NCBI GenBank assembly: GCA_026991575.1
Contig: JALXBF010000130.1
Coordinates: forward strand, 1-47,525
Direction of reading: 5' to 3'
Length of the DNA stretch: 47,525 bases
DNA from: Planctomycetota bacterium
GTDB lineage: Bacteria > Planctomycetota > Planctomycetia > JALXBF01
How positions within the stretch are numbered: position 1 is the first letter of the stretch; each line of letters opens with the position of its first letter. Position numbers and translations under genes: made by a program. Below, in pieces: positions 18,275 through 25,671 of the stretch. The notes below the pieces were generated by a model, which worked only from the letters and a program-made list of their open reading frames with translations, did not search any database and had not been told where the DNA came from.

Positions 18275-18619
18275 TCAACTGCTTGTGCCCGCATCAGGAC
18301 CGTGCTCCTCGTCGGTCGACATGCCGCGCTGCTGGAGCTCGTCGCGGACGACGGCATGCCGCTTGCCACCGGACAGGTAGCGCTGCCGCAGGCGGGCATA
18401 CTCCTCGGGCGTCAGCTCCTCATCAGGCCATTCCACCCCCTGGAGCATCATCTGCTGAAAGTAATGCACCAGGAACGGACGACACCAGCCGCAGCCGGTC
18501 CCGGCGCCAGCGCACTCGCTGATCTGCGAAGCGCGCCGCGGACGGGTGATCCGAATGAAGTTCACGATCTTGCGCTTCGTCACGTGGAAGCAGTAGCAGA
18601 CAGTGTCATCCGGTTCCAT
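18275..18619 (-). CDS. BFD-like [2Fe-2S]-binding protein
   Basis: 114 residues. The N-terminal half matches the bacterioferritin-associated-ferredoxin (BFD)/NirB-type [2Fe-2S] module: C8-Y-C10 and C43-G-W-C46 within GAGTGCGWC, a spacing of 33 between the inner cysteines. The C-terminal half (VEWPDEELTPEEYARLRQRY) is helical and unassigned. It lies 13 bases after the aldehyde oxidoreductase stop and 7 before mutS. Inference: it is the electron acceptor or assembly partner of the oxidoreductase, taking the role of ferredoxin. It has no signal peptide, so it acts in the cytoplasm. Confidence 0.85.
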   Translation of the reverse strand: MEPDDTVCYCFHVTKRKIVNFIRITRPRRASQISECAGAGTGCGWCRPFLVHYFQQMMLQGVEWPDEELTPEEYARLRQRYLSGGKRHAVVRDELQQRGMSTDEEHGPDAGTSS

Positions 18620-18632
18620 GGCGTCCCCAGCA

Positions 18633-20459
18633 TCACAGCATGCGGTTGGCCCAATCGTCGAACCGTTCGTTCACCCGCTGCCGCAATTGCGCCAGGAACT
18701 CCGGCGTCACGAAATGCGGCAGCTTTACCCAATCGTTCGGCCGGTAGGTCTCCTCCGGCAACGTGTACTCGTCGTCTGAACACCCCGCAAGCCGTTCCGC
18801 CTTGTAGGCCCGCAGGTACGTGCGAAGAACGGCGTCTTTGAGCTGCTGGCCGTCGATCCGCACACCGAACACCGCCTGGATGGCTTCGATAACCCGCTCG
18901 TCCCCGATGCCGGCGAACTTGCAGATGCCCACCATGTCATCCCGCACGGTGTAGAGGCCGCGCTGCGTGATGGCATCCACCCAGTAGTCGAGGTCTGTCT
19001 TGCCTTCGAACAGCAGCAGTAGGAACGTGCGCATCGACATATGGCCGCCGGCGATGGCCCACGGGTAACCTGGGTTGGTCGCCGGCAAGTAAGCAGGCAG
19101 CTCCAGCCCCTTACAGTGGTACGCGTACGCCTCCTCGCCCAGCTGCCGGCTCAGCTGGGCAACACCACGACCAATGTCCGGTTCTTCGCCACGCGCGATG
19201 CGTTCCATCAGCCGCAAGGCACCGTCAGCGTCGCCGAAGCGAACCCCCCCGCCGATCGGCCGGTCCGGATGACGCTCGTTGTAGTCCATCACGTAGGAGA
19301 TCACCGCTCCCAGTGAGATGGCGTCGAAGCCCAGGTCATCGCATCGCTCAATTAGCGGCCAGATCGCCGCCGGTTCGTGGATGCCACAGTTCGTGCCAAG
19401 CATATTCAGCGGCTCATAGTCCACTTTGCACAGCGAGCGCTCGGGACGCTCATCGCCTTCGCGCCGCTCATAGACGATCTTCCAACAGCGGATGCCGCAT
19501 CGGTAGCACCCTTCGTCGACGACCCGGTACGTCCGCTCCACCTCGTCGCGGAACACCCGTCGGGGGAGTTCGTCGCGCGGCTTGAAGTTGTATTCAGGTA
19601 CCGCATGCACCTCCTGCAGCGGCACGTAATTGGACCAGGTACCGCCGGCACCGTCCCAGCGGTGCGGGTCGCGGAACTTGCGGCTGCCTGGACCGGTCGC
19701 GATCTCATGGTTGACCGCCTTCAACACCGGGTCGGAGCTCTGAGCGGGAGTGGCACGGGAGGAGACCACGATACCGAGGAGGTTCTTCGAGCCGAGCACA
19801 CTGCCAAAGCCCCCGCGGCCACACCAGCGGGTGCGCGGCAGCCGCAGACTCAACATCTTCTCCGTCGACAGTGCCACCCCTGCATACCAGCACCCTTCGT
19901 AGTGCTCGCCGGCCGGTCCGATGACTGCAAAGTGCGCGGAGGGGAACCGATCGGCCAGGCGGAAGATCTTCTCGTTGACGCCCAGGCCACGAAGCTCAGC
20001 TGCCGGCTCAACCCGGAGCGTCACCGCAGAGCCGTCGCCTTCGATGACCAGGATGCTGGGTTCAGCGGCTCGGCCCGTAAGAATCAGCTCGTCGATTCCT
20101 ACTGCACGGAGCAGCACGGCAAACTTTCCCGAGCCGGCCGACCACATCGGCATCGGAACTCCGGCGCGCGTGCGCTTCAGCGGGCTGTAGCCGTGGAAGA
20201 ACGTGCGCAGACCGGTCATCACCGGCGTGCCACTTAGCAGACCGGTGTTCAACATCAGGTGCGTCTCGGGAGCAAACGGATCGGAGAAGCGATGCTCCAG
20301 GAAGTACTTGAAGCCGCGGCCAATGCCGCCAAGGAAATCTTCCAGATCCGCGCACGGTAACCATTCACTCCGGTACTTCCCCGTGCTCAGATCCAGCTGC
20401 ACCCGATGGAACTCGTAGTCCGTAGGCGAGCGCCCTTCCCGGCCAGCAATTCGCCGCAT
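18633..20459 (-). CDS. Tungsten-type aldehyde:ferredoxin oxidoreductase
   Basis: 608 residues from ATG 20459 with cggaggaaacc at ideal distance. The family is shown by the pterin-binding region TRWCGRGGFGSVLGSKNLLGIV (about 210-231; key residues R-G-G, G-S-K-N) and the [4Fe-4S] ligands C318-x2-C321-x3-C325 in CYRCGIRC plus C513 in DDMVGICKFAG. This is the AOR arrangement of three close cysteines and one distant. AOR enzymes use a tungsten (or molybdenum) bis-pterin to oxidise aldehydes to acids with ferredoxin; the substrate here is unknown. The adjacent BFD-like protein may be the redox partner. No pterin-cofactor or tungstate-transport gene is nearby. Confidence 0.92.
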   Translation of the reverse strand: MRRIAGREGRSPTDYEFHRVQLDLSTGKYRSEWLPCADLEDFLGGIGRGFKYFLEHRFSDPFAPETHLMLNTGLLSGTPVMTGLRTFFHGYSPLKRTRAGVPMPMWSAGSGKFAVLLRAVGIDELILTGRAAEPSILVIEGDGSAVTLRVEPAAELRGLGVNEKIFRLADRFPSAHFAVIGPAGEHYEGCWYAGVALSTEKMLSLRLPRTRWCGRGGFGSVLGSKNLLGIVVSSRATPAQSSDPVLKAVNHEIATGPGSRKFRDPHRWDGAGGTWSNYVPLQEVHAVPEYNFKPRDELPRRVFRDEVERTYRVVDEGCYRCGIRCWKIVYERREGDERPERSLCKVDYEPLNMLGTNCGIHEPAAIWPLIERCDDLGFDAISLGAVISYVMDYNERHPDRPIGGGVRFGDADGALRLMERIARGEEPDIGRGVAQLSRQLGEEAYAYHCKGLELPAYLPATNPGYPWAIAGGHMSMRTFLLLLFEGKTDLDYWVDAITQRGLYTVRDDMVGICKFAGIGDERVIEAIQAVFGVRIDGQQLKDAVLRTYLRAYKAERLAGCSDDEYTLPEETYRPNDWVKLPHFVTPEFLAQLRQRVNERFDDWANRML

Positions 20460-20536
20460 GGTTTCCTCCGATCGCTGTCCAGCTCGCTCTGCTCCCGGTC
20501 CAGATCACCCGAACCACACAGCCTCACTAATAACAA

Positions 20537-20567
20537 GGCTCCACCGCGAAGTCTGTGCGGTGGAGCC
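20537..20567 (-). terminator. Intrinsic terminator of the Gly-rich lipoprotein transcript or AOR leader
   Basis: A perfect 11-pair stem (20537-20547 and 20557-20567, 9-base loop). On the minus strand it is followed by ttgttattag, a weak T-rich tail. It lies upstream of the AOR gene and downstream of the lipoprotein gene, so it most likely ends the lipoprotein mRNA and insulates the AOR operon. Confidence 0.7.
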
Positions 20568-20593
20568 AGGAGTAAGGGGTAGCGACGTTAACG

Positions 20594-21928
20594 TTAGCGT
20601 TTCTTCCGTTGGCGCACTTCGTAGACCCGCCACTTGCCTTTCTCGCGACGCAGCACGAGTTGCATCGGGGTACCGGACTGGCTGCCTTCCCGGACAACCA
20701 CTACCGCGGTTGTGCCGCGTGGCGGCAAGGCCCGGTCGACGTAGAGGTTGCCATACTTCCTGACCAGTTCGTTAACCTTCTTCTCGTCGGGCTTATCCTT
20801 GGTCAGTTCGGCCAGGTCGCCTTTGGCCTTGCTGGAGGTCAGGTCTTTGAGCGTCTTGAGGTCCTTCTTCTTCAAGGCAGCCACCCAGCGTTGGACGACC
20901 CCCAGGGGGCTGTTCGGGCTGATCTTCTTGGGCCGCGCGGCACGGCGACCAAAGCCTGGGCCGCCCATTCCGGGCCCGTAGCCGCCTTCCATACCGGGTC
21001 CCATCCCCGGGCCGTAACCGCCTTCCATGCCAGGGCCCATTCCTGGACCATAGCCACCTTCCATGCCGGGGCCATAGCCGCCTGGGCCTCCCATACCTGG
21101 ACCACCGGCCCCCGGATAGCCGCCTTCGCCACCGGGCCCCATGCCCGGGCCCATCGCACCCGGATAGCCGCCTTCACCTTCCGGTCCCATACCGGGTCCC
21201 ATCGCTCCGGGATAGCCACCCGGACCACCTTCGCCGCCGGCACCCGGATAGCCCCCCTCACCGCCCGGGCCCATGCCAGGCCCCATCGCACCCGGGTAGC
21301 CACCCGGACCACCCTCACCACCAGCGCCAGGATAGCCACCCTCACCGCCGGGCCCCATACCTGGGCCCATGGCGCCAGGGTAACCCCCTTCACCACCGGC
21401 TCCCGGGTAGCCACCTTCGCCACCCGGCCCCATGCCGGGTCCCATTGCTCCGGGATAGCCGCCCGGACCACCCTCACCGCCAGCCCCAGGATAGCCACCT
21501 TCCGCACCCGGGCCCATACCTGGCCCCCCGGCACCAGGGTAGCCATCGGGACCGCCTGCGCCCGGATAGCCCCCCATGCCCGGTCCCATGCCGGGCCCGC
21601 CCGGACCGGGCATTCCTCCAGGCCCCATCATGCCAGCGCCGCCGGGACCAGGCATACCGCCCGGGCCCATCATGCCGGCAGCGCCCTGAGGCCCAGCCTG
21701 CTGACCCCCCTGAGCCGCTTGTCCCTGTGGCGTGGCCTGCTGCTGTTGCTGCTGTGGTTGTTGACCGGGCTGAGCCTGCTGAGGCGGTGGTTGGCTCTGA
21801 GCCGATGGTGTGTTGCGAGCGATGGGCTGGTTTTCGAGCGACTCCAGGTCGACACCCTGATAGCAGCCCACGAGCCCGATAGTCGCGACAACACTACCGG
21901 CAAGCAGCCACATCCGGGGCGATCTCAT
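20594..21928 (-). CDS. Gly/Pro/Met-rich repeat lipoprotein
   Basis: 444 residues from ATG 21928 with cggag upstream; the frame extends further but without a signal sequence. The N-terminus is a lipoprotein signal with lipobox LVGC (C22). A Gln/Pro-rich stretch (about 43-75) leads into a low-complexity region of GPGMGPGGEGGYPGA-type units (about 78-327), rich in Gly, Pro, Met and Tyr. The C-terminal 117 residues form a basic compact domain (NSPLGVVQRWVAALKKKDLK, then a strand-rich end), which looks like an NTF2/DUF4878-type fold. Planctomycetes often have such lipoproteins; the role is unknown. The repeat tract is prone to length change by recombination. Confidence 0.8.
   Translation of the reverse strand: MRSPRMWLLAGSVVATIGLVGCYQGVDLESLENQPIARNTPSAQSQPPPQQAQPGQQPQQQQQQATPQGQAAQGGQQAGPQGAAGMMGPGGMPGPGGAGMMGPGGMPGPGGPGMGPGMGGYPGAGGPDGYPGAGGPGMGPGAEGGYPGAGGEGGPGGYPGAMGPGMGPGGEGGYPGAGGEGGYPGAMGPGMGPGGEGGYPGAGGEGGPGGYPGAMGPGMGPGGEGGYPGAGGEGGPGGYPGAMGPGMGPEGEGGYPGAMGPGMGPGGEGGYPGAGGPGMGGPGGYGPGMEGGYGPGMGPGMEGGYGPGMGPGMEGGYGPGMGGPGFGRRAARPKKISPNSPLGVVQRWVAALKKKDLKTLKDLTSSKAKGDLAELTKDKPDEKKVNELVRKYGNLYVDRALPPRGTTAVVVVREGSQSGTPMQLVLRREKGKWRVYEVRQRKKR
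20948..21697 (-). repeat. Imperfect tandem repeats coding for Gly-Pro-Gly-Met units
   Basis: About 750 bases of degenerate repeats inside the lipoprotein gene. Recurrent coding units are roughly 30-60 bases and translate as GPGMGPGGEGGYPGA or GGEGGPGGYPGAM. Synonymous differences among units suggest old repeats kept by protein-level selection, though recent copies may be mixed in. Confidence 0.85.
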
Positions 21929-22190
21929 AGCGTGGTCTCCGCTGGACAGCTCGCGTGGTCGGACCGACTCGGCCGCATCCCATTGTACCGCAGCCATATG
22001 TTCTCGAGGGACCACCGCTCCATCCCGCCTTGATCCCCGTTCCGCGTCGCCGCCACCGGCGGCCACGCCGTCAGCACCGCAGCCGACCGATTCGAAAAAC
22101 TCGCCGCACCGTTTTGCCGACAACTATTGTGAGACTGTCGCAGGCAAAAGCCTAGGCCAATCCAGCACGCGAACCGGGGAATCCTCAAGC
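21929..22190. promoter_or_regulatory. Divergent region (lipoprotein / thioredoxin-fold protein)
   Basis: 262 bases between divergent start codons. An A/T-rich island, gacaactattgtgag (about 22121-22135), is the likeliest promoter core; tattgt on the plus strand and acaata on the minus are possible -10 elements. A small AGGC-aaaa-GCCT hairpin sits at about 22141-22152. No clear -35 is visible. Confidence 0.35.
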
Positions 22191-24047
22191 ATGAAGCTCA
22201 TTTGGGTCAAGCGGTCACTCTCTCTGCTGCCGTTGCTGTACGCGTCGGCTACGGCGCTTGCGGCCACGCCAACACCCGCGCAACTGCTGGCCGTGCGGCC
22301 GGCACACGCAGATGTCGCCATCGACACCCCCAGCCCTGCCAGCTACGGCCGGCTGAGCGTCGCACCGTTTCGGTCCGGCCGAATGAGCGGCTGGCTGCTG
22401 CGCGACGCGCATGGAAACCTGCTGCGGTTTTTCCTGGACACCAATGGCGACAAGCTCATCGATCAGTGGCGGTTCTACCGGGCTGGCCGAGAAGTGTATC
22501 GAGACATCGACACGAACGGTAACGGCCGCGCAGACCAGCACCGCTGGTTCAACGAAGGGGGGACGCGCTGGGCGGTTGATATCAACGAGGACGGCATCAT
22601 TGACGGTTACCGGGTGATTTCGCTGGAGGAGGTCCTGACTCAGTTGGCTCGCGCTCTGGGCCGTCAAGAGTTCCGGCTGGTCAAGCCGCTGCTGGCCACA
22701 CCCGCCGACCTGGCCGGACGCGCTGCTCCGAACGAACTAAACGAATCGCTCCGGCAGGCAACGATCGCCAATTTCACGAAGCTCACCGCTCAGCTGCGCA
22801 AGCTAGGCAACCACATCGAAGTCGAGCGGCTTGACCTCGCCCAGCCCGCAACCCTGCCCGGCCCGGCCGTCGATGGCTCGATGGACCTGACGGTCTACCG
22901 AGACCTCATGATCGTCTTGCACGGCTCAGGGGACACCATGGAGGTCATGACCATCCCGTGGCTGGTCCGCATCGGGGCCGCGTGGAAGCTGGCCAGCCTG
23001 CCGCAACCCGCCGCGGACCCATCCGCGGCGCAGACCGCGGGACGACCGCAGCAACAGCAGCCCGACGGCGACCGGCTCCAGAAGTTGATCGAGCGGTTGC
23101 AGGGTCTGGACAGCCAGCTTGCTGCCGCCGGCAGCCCGGCAACCCAGGCCAGGCTTCACCTGGAACGCGCCAGGCTCTTGCAGCAGATCGCGCGGGCAGC
23201 CACCGGCGAGCAGGCGGAACTCTGGTGGCGGCAGGCGATCGACGGGGCACTGCTGGCTGTGGAAGGCAACGTACCAGGAGCGAGCGAGCTGCTCACCGAA
23301 ATTGAGCGCGAACTGAAAACAACAGCGAACAAGCGCGAGCTACTCAGCTACCTGCGCTACCACCGATTGAGCTCCGAGTACTCGCGGCGTTTCCAACAGC
23401 GCAATGCGGATTTCCTAAGCGTGCAGAAACAGTACCTGCGCGACCTGGAGGCATTCGTGCAGTCTGCTGAAGGAACGACGGCCGCGGCCGAGGCGCTGCT
23501 GCAGCTGGGTATCGGCTACGAGCTCATCGGTGAGATCGACAAGGCACGGGCGGCTTACGACCGGATCCGCGTCGGCTATGCGTCCAGTGACTATGTGCGC
23601 AAAGCGCGCGGGGCCTTGCGGCGGCTTGAGCTGGAAGGAAAGCCGTTCCAGTGGGAATGGCTGGGGCTGAGCCGCTTCCAGAGCTACGCTCTGCGTGGCA
23701 AGCACGTGTTGGTCTACTTCTGGGCAACATGGTGTGAGCCGTGCAAGGAGGAGCTGAAAGAGGTAGCCCAGCTGCAGCGTCGCTTCGGGAGCTCGAAGCT
23801 GGCTGTCGTCACCGTGCTCTTGGACAAGGACGTGGCCGCGGCGCGGACGTTCCTGCAGAGTATCGGCGGAGGGTCCTGGATGATGATCGAAGGCAAGCAG
23901 GGGATGGACAGCGAACCAGCCGTGCAACTAGGCGTCTTCTCGCTGCCAACTGCCCTGCTGGTCGGTCCGGACGGCAAGGTCTTGAGCCGTAACGTTCACG
24001 CGGACCAGATCCGGACCACACTGGAACGGGTCTCGGCACGCCGCTAG
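22191..24047 (+). CDS. Thioredoxin-fold (TlpA-like) protein with EF-hand-like loops
   Basis: 618 residues with a signal peptide (KRSLSLLPLLYASATALA, cleavage near 24). Residues 83-138 hold three Asp-rich loops of EF-hand/dockerin type: DTNGDKLID, DTNGNGRAD and DINEDGIID. The middle is helical, with tetratricopeptide-like AAEALLQLGIGYELIGEIDKA (broken: the key run is LQLGIGYELIGE). The C-terminal domain is TlpA/ResA-like with redox motif W514-C-E-P-C518 and the cis-Pro in FSLPTALLVG. It should act outside the cytoplasm as a thiol-disulfide reductant or oxidant, perhaps with bound calcium. Domain order is clear; partners are not. It ends before a strong terminator hairpin. Confidence 0.85.
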   Translation: MKLIWVKRSLSLLPLLYASATALAATPTPAQLLAVRPAHADVAIDTPSPASYGRLSVAPFRSGRMSGWLLRDAHGNLLRFFLDTNGDKLIDQWRFYRAGREVYRDIDTNGNGRADQHRWFNEGGTRWAVDINEDGIIDGYRVISLEEVLTQLARALGRQEFRLVKPLLATPADLAGRAAPNELNESLRQATIANFTKLTAQLRKLGNHIEVERLDLAQPATLPGPAVDGSMDLTVYRDLMIVLHGSGDTMEVMTIPWLVRIGAAWKLASLPQPAADPSAAQTAGRPQQQQPDGDRLQKLIERLQGLDSQLAAAGSPATQARLHLERARLLQQIARAATGEQAELWWRQAIDGALLAVEGNVPGASELLTEIERELKTTANKRELLSYLRYHRLSSEYSRRFQQRNADFLSVQKQYLRDLEAFVQSAEGTTAAAEALLQLGIGYELIGEIDKARAAYDRIRVGYASSDYVRKARGALRRLELEGKPFQWEWLGLSRFQSYALRGKHVLVYFWATWCEPCKEELKEVAQLQRRFGSSKLAVVTVLLDKDVAAARTFLQSIGGGSWMMIEGKQGMDSEPAVQLGVFSLPTALLVGPDGKVLSRNVHADQIRTTLERVSARR

Positions 24048-24077
24048 CGAAGCAGCTTGGACAGTGTGAGGCAAGAA

Positions 24078-24107
24078 GGGCACGGCCGCACACAGGTGGC
24101 CGTGCCC
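24078..24107. terminator. Bidirectional hairpin terminator
   Basis: A 10-pair perfect stem (24078-24087 and 24098-24107) with a 10-base loop, extended by agaa/ttct flanks, lies between two convergent genes. A T-rich stretch (tcttctgtt) follows on the plus strand, and cttgcctc follows on the minus. Confidence 0.75.
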
Positions 24108-24158
24108 TCTTCTGTTCGCCGTCAAGTTCTCCGGACCGGCAATCAATCCGTTGCCCGA

Positions 24159-25418
24159 TTAGTCCCAGCTGCTCTCGAAGTAGGACAGGAACAGCTCACC
24201 GCTGGCGCTGCCCACGCTGAGCGTCGCGCCGGGGCGGAACAGCCGCAGGTGGGCCGGGCTAATGTTGCCGGACATCCAGCCGGACTCGTGGTCGTCATCG
24301 TCTTCAGCCGCATCCATCGGATCCTCATAGTCGTCGTCCATCTCGTAGTCGTCATCGTCATCCCAAGAGGACTCGTCGTGGTCCTCCTGTTCGACACCCA
24401 GCTCGAAGTAGAACTCTGCCCAGGCGTAGCCGGACGCGTCAGTGCTCACGTAGCCGATGAGCTGACCGTCGATGTAGACCGGATAGACCTGATAAGGATC
24501 ACCCATGAACTCGATTTCCAGGTACGCCTCCAGCTCGAATTCGCCTTCCTCCATGGAGATTTCCAACGAGAAGTCGGCTCGGCCCCACGCACCACTGACC
24601 GGATCGTTCAACAGTGCGGTCAGAACCGTCTCGAACTCAATTTCATGCTCTGCAGCGCGGGCCCGGTCGCCCACATCGGCATCGGTCCAATCCTGGCCTG
24701 CGCCACCGTGCAGAAGATCGCGGCCCTGCTGACCGAGCAGCATGTCGATGCCCCCGGCACCAAAGAGGCGATCGTTGCCCAGGTAGCCGAGCAGCAGGTC
24801 GCTACCTGCCATGCCCCAGAGGAAGTCGGCACCGGCATTGCCGTGCAACTCGTCGTCACCGGCACCGCCTTTCAGCCGGTCACGGCCGGGGCCACCAACG
24901 AGTTTGTCGTCCCCGTTGGCACCGTGCAGGACATCGTTGCCGCGTCCACCATCGACGTAGTCGTCACCCTGGCCGGCCCGGACCCGATCGTTGCCGCTGC
25001 CGGCGTCGATCCAGGCATCCAGGTCTAAGCGACCGCCAAGAACCACGCGGTCATTGCCGCTGCCCGTCTCAATGTCCAACACCACGCCGGTGTTGCCGGC
25101 AGCAGCCAGCCATTCATCCACGTTGGAGGGGATGACGACACGATCGTTACCCCCCATCGTGTTGATCTGGATCCGATCGATCACCGCACTTGGATCGATC
25201 ACGTGCTCTTCGGTTCCCTGAGAGTTGGCGATCTTGACGACAAGGTTACCGTCGTCGACTTGCAGCTTCACGAAGTCTGCGCTGTCGGACCCCGTGATCT
25301 GAAGCGTTCCCCCCGCAAGACTGACCGACAACAGCTGCCTCTCTTCGAGCAGTTCGAGAGAGGGCCGATACGGCAGATGCGCATGGCGCGTGTTAGTAGC
25401 AGCGTAGTCACGTCCCAT
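24159..25418 (-). CDS. RTX-like calcium-binding repeat protein with acidic tail
   Basis: 419 residues from ATG 25418 (an adjacent ATG at 25421 adds one Met), with ggggg upstream. Residues 21-31 read LELLEERQLLS, the short motif planctomycetes carry near the start of large surface proteins. Residues about 137-245 hold hemolysin-type GGxGxD nonapeptides (GGRGNDVLHG, GGAGDDELHG, GGAGQD), which bind calcium in a beta-roll. Residues 344-379 are very acidic (WDDDDDYEMDDDYED). The protein is probably secreted or on the surface. It is preceded by a promoter, a GEMM-I-like riboswitch and an intrinsic terminator on the same strand, so c-di-GMP likely sets its transcription. Function beyond calcium binding is unknown. 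Confidence 0.85.
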   Translation of the reverse strand: MGRDYAATNTRHAHLPYRPSLELLEERQLLSVSLAGGTLQITGSDSADFVKLQVDDGNLVVKIANSQGTEEHVIDPSAVIDRIQINTMGGNDRVVIPSNVDEWLAAAGNTGVVLDIETGSGNDRVVLGGRLDLDAWIDAGSGNDRVRAGQGDDYVDGGRGNDVLHGANGDDKLVGGPGRDRLKGGAGDDELHGNAGADFLWGMAGSDLLLGYLGNDRLFGAGGIDMLLGQQGRDLLHGGAGQDWTDADVGDRARAAEHEIEFETVLTALLNDPVSGAWGRADFSLEISMEEGEFELEAYLEIEFMGDPYQVYPVYIDGQLIGYVSTDASGYAWAEFYFELGVEQEDHDESSWDDDDDYEMDDDYEDPMDAAEDDDDHESGWMSGNISPAHLRLFRPGATLSVGSASGELFLSYFESSWD

Positions 25419-25462
25419 CATCTGATCCCCCGCTGTTAGGTTGTGACCAACAAGGTTGACAT

Positions 25463-25488
25463 GAGAAAAAGACACGGTCCGGACCGTG
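25463..25488 (-). terminator. Intrinsic terminator of the riboswitch expression platform
   Basis: The minus strand reads CACGGTCCGGACCGTG (25488 to 25473), a perfect palindrome that folds as a 6-pair stem with a CCGG loop, followed by TCTTTTTCTC. It sits between the GEMM-I aptamer and the RTX start codon, the position of a transcription-attenuation terminator. Confidence 0.85.
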
Positions 25489-25504
25489 CGTGATCGCCAT
25501 GAGA

Positions 25505-25591
25505 ACCCGTCGGCAGCCTGGCGATCTCCGAAGGCGGAGACCCATGGCTTTGCGTCCCGGCCTCGCGACCGGTTTGCCCTTTTCGACGGTT
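25505..25591 (-). promoter_or_regulatory. Cyclic-di-GMP-I (GEMM-I) riboswitch aptamer
   Basis: Read on the minus strand, the leader holds AAGGGCAAACC, then a stem CCGGTC-GCGA-GGCCGG closed by a GNRA tetraloop, then GGGACGCAAAGCC, ATGGGTC, a second hairpin TCTCCG-cctt-CGGAGA, and GCCAGGCTGCCG. This is the conserved core of the GEMM-I class in the right order. The outer helix P1 pairs CCGTCG (25589-25584) with CGACGG (25512-25507), six perfect pairs. Family knowledge: GEMM-I RNAs bind c-di-GMP, and a P2 tetraloop docking on P3 is characteristic. An intrinsic terminator follows 17 bases downstream and the RTX-like gene starts 84 bases after the aptamer. Whether ligand turns the gene on or off cannot be read with certainty. 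Confidence 0.92.
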
Positions 25592-25643
25592 CCCACAGGG
25601 GAGGGCAACAGAGACGGGCTCTCGCCAGCAATCGCTCTACTGA

Positions 25644-25671
25644 CATCTACCTCACGGTTCGGGCCTGTCAA
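25644..25671 (-). promoter_or_regulatory. Sigma70-like promoter of the riboswitch-RTX transcript
   Basis: The minus strand has TTGACA (25671-25666) and TAGATG (25649-25644) with a 16-base spacer. Transcription would begin near 25637, about 45 bases before the aptamer. Confidence 0.7.

Noticed and set aside
20948-21697. Periodic repeats resembling a CRISPR or satellite array
   Set aside because: Repeats are degenerate, lie in frame in a coding sequence, and have no spacers or cas genes.
20609-22033. Long plus-strand open frame opposite the Gly-rich lipoprotein gene
   Set aside because: It is rich in His, Thr and Ala, a mirror of the Gly/Pro repeats on the other strand, and has no signal or family motif.
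24057-25028. Long plus-strand open frame opposite the RTX-like gene
   Set aside because: Val/Ile-rich translation is the antisense of GGxGxD repeats; the minus-strand gene explains the region.
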